Of a stretch of DNA of 64,000 nucleotides, positions 44,837-51,742 are shown one piece after another (the first letter of the stretch is position 1; the number at the start of each line of letters is the position of its first letter). The translations under genes were made by a program, and so were the position numbers. Source of the DNA: CBDCWO01 sp965223405 (GTDB lineage Bacteria > Bacteroidota > Bacteroidia > Chitinophagales > Saprospiraceae); the NCBI GenBank assembly GCA_965223405.1, contig CBDCWO010000006.1, positions 992,001 to 1,056,000 of the forward strand, in the 5' to 3' direction. The notes below the pieces were generated by a model that worked only from the letters and a program-made list of their open reading frames with translations, did no database searches and was not told where the DNA came from.

Positions 44837-46600
44837 TTGAAAATATCTAAAGAATCTGGCAGAATTCGATTTGTAACAGTTGTACTACTGTTTCTGATTC
44901 TGAATGCTTGGTTATTTTTTCCTTATTACCTGGTTAACGCCGGATCGGCGTCTTTTTGGCCGACAACTACTTTACCTTCTGGCACCTTACTTGGCGAATT
45001 TCGTATGTTGATTTTTCGCAACAACCCGGACATCTTCAGAATAATGGGAGAATGGGTTGTTGTATTTCTTGGAATGTTACTAATGGCTTCGCTGAAAGTG
45101 AGAAAAACAATACCTATCCTGGCCATGTCGGTTTATTCCTTAATATTCCTATATCAATCCTATTTTGCGATCTCGTACAAAATTTATTTTGAGCATCCCA
45201 ACTTGCGCAACGATTGGGAGCTGATGAAAGAAGTACTTCCCATTTTCCTGGGAGAAATAGGAATAGGTAACACCTTCAATTATTTCCTTTTAACCTGTGC
45301 AATTTTGGCGTTCCTCATTTTACTCTATTTGATTTTCAATCGTTTATACAAAAGTATTTTTAATCTCGGGATTATTCAAAAATGGGCTATCAGTGTATTG
45401 ATTATATTCCCATTCTGTCTGATTACCGGTGTAACACGTTTAATGGAAGGACCAAAACTTGCACCCTATACCTGGCGCACAGCCCAATGGACTGCTCCTA
45501 TGCTGCAAAGAAGCCTAAATCCTATTGATAGTCTGATAATACCCGATGAAACAATCAGAAACTATCAGAACTATCAAAAAATTTCTTTATCTGAAAAACC
45601 AGACGTTTACCTTCTCTTTTTTGAGTCATATGGTGCCGTGATACAAGTTTTAGAGAAAGAAGGACCTGAATACGAAGATTTAATGACTCAAAAGAATAAG
45701 CAGTTAAATTCCAATGGATGGTCGGCAACAACTGCCTATAGTAGAGCCCCAATTATGGGAGGTAGGTCCTGGCTTTCATTTACCAGTGTAATCACTGGAA
45801 TCCATATCAACAATCATATTACTTATAATTCATTGCTTACCACGCACTATGCTTATCCTCATCTTGTACGTTTTTTTAAGGAAAACGGATATCATACTTA
45901 TCGGCTGAAGACAATGGCCAATCAAGCTCAGAGTACTGCTCTTTCCTATTCGTTAGCAGACAGATTTTACGCCTTTGACTATTGGTATAAATATGGGGAT
46001 ATCCCTTATCAAGGTTATCAATATGACTTTTTTGGTGGGATGCCTGACCAATATGCCTTGAATTATTTCGCTGACAAGTTATGGAATCCTAATCATAACC
46101 CCATGTTTTTTTTTATGATCAACATGTCAAGTCATGGTCCTTGGCATCATCCTCCTCCACTGGTTAAGGACTGGCAACAATTGGATCAGATTAGAAATGA
46201 TCCGAATGGAACCGATCGCAAACTGGAATATGCCGATGAATCGACCCGCTATTTCAATTCTTTGAAATATTCGATCGACGTATTCATAGATTTTGTTTTG
46301 AATAAGATAAGTGATCAAAGTATAGTGATATTGCTGGGTGATCATCAACCACCTGGCATGACCTATATCTGTTATGGAATCATCGAAGAACCTGCCGTTC
46401 CAGTTCATATTATCTCTAAGGATAGCTCTCTTATATCCTCATTCTCCGAATATGGTTTTATGTCAGGAATGGTTCCTGATCTAAATGTTCCAGTACGAGT
46501 GAAGCATGAAGGTCTGTACTCAATGATTGTTCGTGAGCTGGCTAGACATTATGGAACAGATCCTGTAATGCTCCCTGATTATCTACCTGATGGATTGTAA
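44837..46600 (+). CDS. Membrane-anchored sulfatase / LTA-synthase-like phosphotransferase or hydrolase
   Basis: 587 residues from TTG at 44837; the first ATG comes about 56 codons in and would remove the first transmembrane helix, so TTG is preferred. Four to five N-terminal helices (to about residue 215) precede an alkaline-phosphatase-superfamily domain: DVYLLFFESYGA (metal-binding Glu), APIMGGRSWLSFTSVITG (nucleophile Ser/Thr region), MINMSSHGPW and VILLGDHQPP (metal Asp-His). The fold hydrolyses or transfers phosphate, phosphoglycerol, phosphoethanolamine or sulfate outside the membrane. It starts 3 bp after the CDP-alcohol transferase stop, and its 3' end overlaps the convergent methyltransferase gene by 18 bp. 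It may modify or cleave the lipid product of its neighbour. Confidence 0.85.
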   Translation: MKISKESGRIRFVTVVLLFLILNAWLFFPYYLVNAGSASFWPTTTLPSGTLLGEFRMLIFRNNPDIFRIMGEWVVVFLGMLLMASLKVRKTIPILAMSVYSLIFLYQSYFAISYKIYFEHPNLRNDWELMKEVLPIFLGEIGIGNTFNYFLLTCAILAFLILLYLIFNRLYKSIFNLGIIQKWAISVLIIFPFCLITGVTRLMEGPKLAPYTWRTAQWTAPMLQRSLNPIDSLIIPDETIRNYQNYQKISLSEKPDVYLLFFESYGAVIQVLEKEGPEYEDLMTQKNKQLNSNGWSATTAYSRAPIMGGRSWLSFTSVITGIHINNHITYNSLLTTHYAYPHLVRFFKENGYHTYRLKTMANQAQSTALSYSLADRFYAFDYWYKYGDIPYQGYQYDFFGGMPDQYALNYFADKLWNPNHNPMFFFMINMSSHGPWHHPPPLVKDWQQLDQIRNDPNGTDRKLEYADESTRYFNSLKYSIDVFIDFVLNKISDQSIVILLGDHQPPGMTYICYGIIEEPAVPVHIISKDSSLISSFSEYGFMSGMVPDLNVPVRVKHEGLYSMIVRELARHYGTDPVMLPDYLPDGL

Positions 46601-47398
46601 TTGATGATTAATTAAATAGTCTTTATGGTTTATTTGCATCTTTAACTTATGATTATTTAAAAGCTCCTTCTTTACATCGATCCATTTAAGGAACATTTTC
46701 ATTTCATCAGTAGCTATTAGGTCCGGAATAGAGCCTTCCATATATTGCAGGAGCCGTGCCATTATTTTTTCATCTCCCGATGACAAATTCCATACACTAT
46801 CAGCCGCAAGAATAGGTATTTTAGGTTTTAGAGATTCGATCAGTCTGTGAATTTTAGGACCAATGGCATATCCTGATTCTTGTCTCCTGATCATATGTTT
46901 GTCGTATAGTTCAAGATATAAAGCATCTAATGGATATGCGGGTATAAATATCGTTTGTAAGTAATTAATCGAAGCATAAAGTGGTACCTGATAGGTCAAA
47001 CAATACTTAAACAAAAAGGTCAGTTGAGTGGCATTTAACACATCGAGGAGCGCATTTGCCATGATCAGGTTTGGAATAGGATAATGATCCAAGTATTTTT
47101 CAAAATTGGAATTAATAATTTCAAGATGACCATTTTGAGGAACTGCAATTTCAAATTCGTTAGCATACCCTACAAATCTGGGATCAACCTCAATCCAATC
47201 CCAGAGAAATGGAATTTGAATTTTGTTTACCCAAAAGAAGAAATTCGAACCTATACCGGCACCTAGATCTGCAATATGAATGTGAGATCTGGAATGGATA
47301 ATTTGATTGACTTTAGCTACCAAATGGGGATTCCTACTTCGCTCATCGTAAATCTGACGCAATCGTAGCCATTCAATCGTATATCCTGTTGCACTCAT
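46583..47398 (-). CDS. SAM-dependent class I methyltransferase-like protein
   Basis: 271 residues. Motif I is ADLGAGIGSNFFFW (about 43-56), followed by an acidic loop (WIEVDPRFV), LIMANALLDVLN at motif IV, and a helical C-terminus. This matches the Rossmann methyltransferase fold, though overall divergence leaves the acceptor unknown. It is the last gene of the four-gene minus operon; its ATG overlaps the glycosyltransferase stop by 4 bp. Its 3' end overlaps the sulfatase-like gene on the other strand by 18 bp. Expected to be cytosolic and to methylate an intermediate of the pathway. Confidence 0.78.
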   Translation of the reverse strand: MSATGYTIEWLRLRQIYDERSRNPHLVAKVNQIIHSRSHIHIADLGAGIGSNFFFWVNKIQIPFLWDWIEVDPRFVGYANEFEIAVPQNGHLEIINSNFEKYLDHYPIPNLIMANALLDVLNATQLTFLFKYCLTYQVPLYASINYLQTIFIPAYPLDALYLELYDKHMIRRQESGYAIGPKIHRLIESLKPKIPILAADSVWNLSSGDEKIMARLLQYMEGSIPDLIATDEMKMFLKWIDVKKELLNNHKLKMQINHKDYLINHQLQSIR

Positions 47399-48354
47399 GC
47401 TCTAATAAGTTTTCTCCATTCCTTGGCCAATTCACCCCAGATCTGAACATTATCCCTATATACAGGTCCGGGAGACGCAATCGTCTTTTTACCTGTTAAA
47501 AAATCCAATACATTTTGGTACAAACTCTTATGATCATCCGCTAATAGTCCATTCACTCCATCCTTTATCAGATAAGGAATATTCCCTTTTTTTAGTGCGA
47601 CAACCGGCACATTATATGCCAGGGCCTCTTGTATTTGCATTCCAAATGTTTCCATCCAAGAGGCACTGACCAGCAACCTCGCCGAAGAATACAGTTTATC
47701 AATTTCCTCATGGTTCACTTCACCAGAGTAGTGCAGTGGTATGTGATTCTTACGAGCAAAAATCAAACATTTCTGAGCATATTCGGGATCTAAATTGCTA
47801 CTACCTGCTATTTGCAAATAAAATGGAACCGGAAAGGGCTGTGAGGCTATCTCTTGTAAGAACTCCATCACCCCTTTACGACGAATCAGATTATTTACCA
47901 TCAATATCATGGTAGAATGCTGAGGACTGACAACTGCTGAACGTTTAGAAATATATGCCGGTGGAATACAGGTAATTGGCGGTAAGTTGTGTTCATTTAG
48001 TTTGTCTTCGAGGTACTTTCCTGTAACCACAATGCAATCCATATTTTCCATAACCTGCTTCTCATGTTTGAATAAACTGGTTGGTCCTGGATATAAACTG
48101 GACAAATGATGGGCGAGGAATATGGTCTTTAACCGACCTTTAATCTTTACGAGGTCCCCATTCCAAGGTGGCTTTAGATAAAAAGAATCAATCACCACCA
48201 CATCCGCTGTAATATGGGTTTGCAAATAGAATTCCAAGCTACATTGCGATACCCCGACATTGATCGACCGTAAAGCTTCTATCAATTTGGAATTATAGAT
48301 ATTTCCTCCGGAAACAAAAGCATCAGTAGGTGGTATGACAAATAACCAATCCAT
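47395..48354 (-). CDS. Family 4 glycosyltransferase (GT-B fold)
   Basis: 319 residues, short for GT4. The N-terminal domain begins WLFVIPPTDAFVSGGNIYN (GG loop), and the C-terminal domain has the retaining EX7E motif in METFGMQIQEALAYNVPVVA plus LIRRKGVMEFLQEIA. It would transfer a sugar from a nucleotide donor to an acceptor at the cytosolic membrane face or in the cytosol. It abuts the PTPS-fold gene with no gap (48354/48355) and overlaps the methyltransferase gene by 4 bp. Donor and acceptor are unknown; the neighbours suggest a small-molecule or lipid acceptor and not a polymer. Confidence 0.88.
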   Translation of the reverse strand: MDWLFVIPPTDAFVSGGNIYNSKLIEALRSINVGVSQCSLEFYLQTHITADVVVIDSFYLKPPWNGDLVKIKGRLKTIFLAHHLSSLYPGPTSLFKHEKQVMENMDCIVVTGKYLEDKLNEHNLPPITCIPPAYISKRSAVVSPQHSTMILMVNNLIRRKGVMEFLQEIASQPFPVPFYLQIAGSSNLDPEYAQKCLIFARKNHIPLHYSGEVNHEEIDKLYSSARLLVSASWMETFGMQIQEALAYNVPVVALKKGNIPYLIKDGVNGLLADDHKSLYQNVLDFLTGKKTIASPGPVYRDNVQIWGELAKEWRKLIRA

Positions 48355-48732
48355 CTATACTACAGCTTCATAACTAGCCCAAGCTTCGTGAGATTCCCCT
48401 AATGTAACCTTAAGGCGACCCTTAAATATTCCTTCCAATGATTGAACCATACACTGATGTATGTAGTATGCAATGTGCTCTGTGGTTGTCAGAGTATTTT
48501 TAAATGCACCTAAGTTATCCAGATTCTGATAATTTAATTCCTGAAGTACCTTGTTTAGTATTTGATGTGCTAATCCAATATCCATAACCACATTCATTTC
48601 GTCAAGTTTCTCTTTAAAAAATTCCGCATCTATGACATATGTGGCTCCATGCAAATTCTGTGCTGGTCCGAATCCAGGATGAGGTAATGAATGAGCTATC
48701 ATAATATGGGACCTTATCTTTACACTATACAT
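48355..48732 (-). CDS. 6-pyruvoyl-tetrahydropterin synthase / QueD-fold protein lacking the catalytic triad
   Basis: 125 residues, full length for the T-fold family. Aligning by eye to E. coli QueD: the IAHSLPH segment keeps zinc ligand His16, and NLHGATY keeps His31, but His33 is Ala. Cys27 falls at Ala (GPAQNLHGA), and the Asp70-His71 pair (LDH) becomes LNY. The Glu110 equivalent is kept in VTLGESHEAWASYE. So pterin-ring recognition may survive while canonical chemistry is unlikely. I recall a similar GPAQ-LHGATY form in actinobacterial proteins; that is memory, not a search. Adjacent without gap to the dehydrogenase and glycosyltransferase genes. Confidence 0.85.
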   Translation of the reverse strand: MYSVKIRSHIMIAHSLPHPGFGPAQNLHGATYVIDAEFFKEKLDEMNVVMDIGLAHQILNKVLQELNYQNLDNLGAFKNTLTTTEHIAYYIHQCMVQSLEGIFKGRLKVTLGESHEAWASYEAVV

Positions 48733-49704
48733 TTATTCGTTATATTTTACTAAAAAGGTTAGAAAATCCATTTTCTTTTCGCGTAGATCGGTAAAAACTG
48801 AAGGCAAATTGTTGAATTTAATCTCATGAGTCAGGTGATCATCAATGGTTGGATCTTTGAGCAAGTGCCATACCAAGTCACACCGGCGCTTTTCGCTCCA
48901 TCGATGAAGTTTTCTAGAGGGCAATTTGGCAACTTGGCTGGAAATAATCTGTTTGCGATCAATATGAAAAGATCCGCCTAAATATACAGTTGAGGGGGTG
49001 ATTCCATACCAACTTAATTCTATAATCTTGCTTTCCAAACCACTATGATCTATTGCCAATTGCAAGGCTTCTGCATTCGCACTGGTGTTAAATATTACAT
49101 CAAAGACTTCTTTGTCCGTATCTTGCCATAGTATTACACCATTTGATTTTGCCCAATTCCTGCGCCACGGACTAATCTCAGCAACTCGCAGATCGATTCC
49201 GGGAAGATTTTTCAAAAGACGCCATAATAATGATCCTACCAAACCAAAACCCATAATCAATACCTTATCACCGATCTCCACTTCACCATCCCAAACCGCG
49301 TTTAGTACGGTTTCCATAGTTGGAAACAGGACTGCTCTCCTGGGGTGAATTCCTTTAGGTACAAATTTGACATCTTCCTGACGAACTACACACACCTCTT
49401 GGTGTGGATGCATCAAAAAAACCCAACGATCCTTATGAGGTCCTGGAGATATCACCTTTCCCACTACCGAATACCCGTATTTCACTGGAAATTCAAAAGT
49501 TCCATCCATGTAGGGAACTCGCATCGCTTGATGTAAACTTTGTGGCACCCTTCCCATTGAGACCAAGCGCTCGGTTCCTTGTGAAATTAAGGAGTAATAT
49601 GTTTGAATCAACAAATCATTTTCGGCAGGAGTTGTTAATACTTCCTGCTGAATAACTGAACGATCAGCTGAAATATGCCATAATGCATTTGAAAAGTTAT
49701 CCAT
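48733..49704 (-). CDS. MDR-superfamily (zinc-alcohol-dehydrogenase-like) oxidoreductase
   Basis: 323 residues. The N-terminal GroES-like domain has YYSLISQGTERLV and FPVKYGYSVVGKV but not the GHE zinc motif of classical alcohol dehydrogenases. The Rossmann domain has VLIMGFGLVGSLLWRLL (GxGxxG) and later KIIELSWYG and ISSQVAKLP. This resembles MDR members described as zinc-binding dehydrogenases and BchC-like enzymes. It would use NAD(P)H to reduce or oxidise a carbonyl/alcohol. First gene of the minus operon; the next gene begins directly after its stop (48733/48732), so expression is tightly coupled. The substrate is probably the same intermediate handled by the PTPS-fold protein. Confidence 0.87.
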   Translation of the reverse strand: MDNFSNALWHISADRSVIQQEVLTTPAENDLLIQTYYSLISQGTERLVSMGRVPQSLHQAMRVPYMDGTFEFPVKYGYSVVGKVISPGPHKDRWVFLMHPHQEVCVVRQEDVKFVPKGIHPRRAVLFPTMETVLNAVWDGEVEIGDKVLIMGFGLVGSLLWRLLKNLPGIDLRVAEISPWRRNWAKSNGVILWQDTDKEVFDVIFNTSANAEALQLAIDHSGLESKIIELSWYGITPSTVYLGGSFHIDRKQIISSQVAKLPSRKLHRWSEKRRCDLVWHLLKDPTIDDHLTHEIKFNNLPSVFTDLREKKMDFLTFLVKYNE

Positions 49705-49753
49705 ATTGCCTATTTTTCAAGCGCGTTGATCATTGAGAAATCTTAAACAGATA

Positions 49754-50122
49754 CTAAACTGCAACTTTATTAAACAATTCATCCAGAGCATTGATATCGG
49801 CATATATTCCAGCACCGGGGTCCGGATTGTGTTGTTCCAGATACTGCAATCTATTTGACCAAAATTCACTACCAATCCACACTCTCTCGTCAACATTTGT
49901 CCATGATTTTGCCAATCGATTATTATTTGAGTTGTTACTTGACACTATCGCTAATCCTCCAAAGCAAACCAAGAGAACATATATCAAACCAGGTGACAAA
50001 GAGTATGGGAACATGGGTAAAGTCTTGCTTTCTATCATCGGTGTGATATAGCCAGAAGCTTTCAATTTTGGAATTAAATATCTCCGTTTTTGTCTTATCA
50101 GATTTTCTTTTGTTTCCAACAT
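49754..50122 (-). CDS. Small membrane-anchored hypothetical protein
   Basis: 122 residues. A basic N-terminus with a long lead (about 1-43) precedes one hydrophobic segment (about 44-60; GLIYVLLVCFGGLAIVSS), then Asn/Ser-rich and acidic sequence with W/F residues. I recognise no family. A TATATTTC box lies about 30 bp upstream on the minus strand. It lies 49 bp upstream of the dehydrogenase operon on the same strand, so it might be its first gene. An overlapping open frame on the plus strand looks like a shadow. Coding status is moderate. Confidence 0.5.
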   Translation of the reverse strand: MLETKENLIRQKRRYLIPKLKASGYITPMIESKTLPMFPYSLSPGLIYVLLVCFGGLAIVSSNNSNNNRLAKSWTNVDERVWIGSEFWSNRLQYLEQHNPDPGAGIYADINALDELFNKVAV

Positions 50123-50321
50123 GAAAGCTTAATTGCTGACTGAGTTATAAAGAGAAATATAGATAATAATAATTAAATATCCTGGATTATTCTATGTCTC
50201 ATTTTAAAAGTGTGACGATCAGATCCGTAATATTTTAAATTGTTTTTTATTATGCCTTGAAAAGCATTTTGGATAATCGTAAACGGTTGTATATTCGCTT
50301 CAATTTTGCAAAAATGGATTT

Positions 50322-50495
50322 ATGATGCCAATATGGAGTTCAATTAGGAATATAGGGATTTTAATTTTGATTTGTCTTCAATCCAACCTTGCCCAGGTAA
50401 CAGAAGATTCCAGCGATTGCAGCTGGCTTCCGACTTTGTTTCCAGCGATTGCAGCTGGCTTCCGATGCGTTTACCTATTTGTCAGGCTCACTTGA
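50322..50495 (+). pseudogene. Detached signal-peptide exon of the downstream T9SS gene (frame-shifted)
   Basis: ATG at 50322 opens a frame coding a clean signal peptide (MMPIWSSIRNIGILILICLQ, cleavage after NLAQ), but the frame stops at 50493-50495. The main body of the gene continues in another frame from about 50449. The break coincides with a tandem duplication (50408-50465). Confidence 0.65.
50408..50465 (+). repeat. 32-bp tandem duplication at the signal-peptide junction
   Basis: A 26-bp perfect repeat (TTCCAGCGATTGCAGCTGGC plus TTCCGA) at 50408-50433 and 50440-50465, with period 32. As 32 is not a multiple of 3, copy number sets whether the signal peptide is in frame with the body. By hand translation, two copies are out of frame and three would be in frame with no stop. 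Confidence 0.8.
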
Positions 50496-51708
50496 GATGA
50501 ATCAATACAACAGCCCACACGATGTGGCCAATGTATATCATGTGAAGGATTTGTGGAGTGAGTTGGCAACTGAAAGTGATATTTTAAGTATTCCTCAGCA
50601 AATCGCCTGGTCCATATTAGATACTTTGGATCCGCAACAACTCAATTGGTTATTACCCCAGATCCTAATTCAAACATTGAATAATGGCGAATACCAAATC
50701 AAATATGATTTGATGTGTCGTGAGCTTCGTAAGCCTCTTAATAGTTTGTCTATCGATTCTATTAGTTTAGATGAACTTGCCTACAATACCAATTTATTGA
50801 AAGGTATTGTAGCGGTGACCAATCGGGAAATCATTGATACATTGGAGACCAAACTCACTATGGCCCAAAAGTCCTATTTGGATTCCTTAGTGGCTGGAAA
50901 AATTAAGTTACTTACTGATCCGAGCCAGAAAATATCATCCTGGATCCAGAAGTTGGATCAAAAAGAATGGCAAGCTTTATTGGGAACGATCAACAATCTG
51001 GCAGCCTTTAGAAGAATTCGAAACATAGAATTCTTTCAGGAATACTTTCCTGCATTTCATGCGCCCTATTTTGGAAATTATTTTTTTAGAGATCAGGATA
51101 GTTTGTTACTCATCCATGCGGGACAGGATTTTTTTGAAATACTTGACAGCAATCAACAAAATAACTTTCAACATTTCTTCCAATCTATACGACCACTGCA
51201 AAATGAATTTGACAGTCTATTGGAACTAAACTATCTTCAGTTATGGGGTGATAGCCTGGACCTGGATGCCTTTTATACCTTGTTAACTGAAAATGGTGTA
51301 ACAGAAGGCCGGATCGCAGGCAGAAAAGCCAGATATTTTGCACAGTTATTATGTGATCTCCAAGATCATCAGATCGAGCAACTTGTCGGAATACGAGACA
51401 CCACAATCGCTCTGCAGAATCAACAAATATGCCCATCAAGTAACCAGGAAATCATCTATACTTCGTCTGCAGAATATTTGTTATTTCCCAATCCAGCATA
51501 TCATGCAATCACAATCCGCCTGCCGGAAAACTTTACTGTTGGTAGAATTGAAGTTTTCGACTTGAAAGGTAGTGAATTAATTGTCCGTAAACTTAAACCA
51601 GGTATAAGCCACTTCGATATACATATTGGTCATTTACCGAGTGGTTACTATAGGGTGAAAATGTTATCACCGCAGGGAATCAGCAGTCTTCCTTTTATTA
51701 AGAGATGA
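50449..51708 (+). CDS. T9SS type A cargo protein, body (signal peptide out of frame)
   Basis: 419 residues in this frame (nominal start TTG at 50449), with no signal peptide of its own. The body is mostly helical (MNQYNSPHDVANVYHVKDLW, later QIAWSILDTLDPQQLNWLLP) and matches no family I recognise. The C-terminal ~75 residues form a type A sorting domain (LLFPNPAYHAITIRLPENFT ... LPSGYYRVKMLSPQGISSLP). T9SS cargo needs a Sec signal, which is present just upstream in a different frame, so the gene is frame-shifted, phase-variable or mis-assembled at the 32-bp duplication. Convergent with topA. Confidence 0.75.
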   Translation: MQLASDAFTYLSGSLEMNQYNSPHDVANVYHVKDLWSELATESDILSIPQQIAWSILDTLDPQQLNWLLPQILIQTLNNGEYQIKYDLMCRELRKPLNSLSIDSISLDELAYNTNLLKGIVAVTNREIIDTLETKLTMAQKSYLDSLVAGKIKLLTDPSQKISSWIQKLDQKEWQALLGTINNLAAFRRIRNIEFFQEYFPAFHAPYFGNYFFRDQDSLLLIHAGQDFFEILDSNQQNNFQHFFQSIRPLQNEFDSLLELNYLQLWGDSLDLDAFYTLLTENGVTEGRIAGRKARYFAQLLCDLQDHQIEQLVGIRDTTIALQNQQICPSSNQEIIYTSSAEYLLFPNPAYHAITIRLPENFTVGRIEVFDLKGSELIVRKLKPGISHFDIHIGHLPSGYYRVKMLSPQGISSLPFIKR

Positions 51709-51742
51709 TAACCTTTTAATCGAAAACATTTATCCTTTCATA

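Noticed and set aside
49791..50051. Plus-strand 86-codon frame opposite the small membrane-anchored protein
   Set aside because: It lacks a promoter-like sequence and domain features; the minus-strand frame is longer and has a coherent membrane segment.
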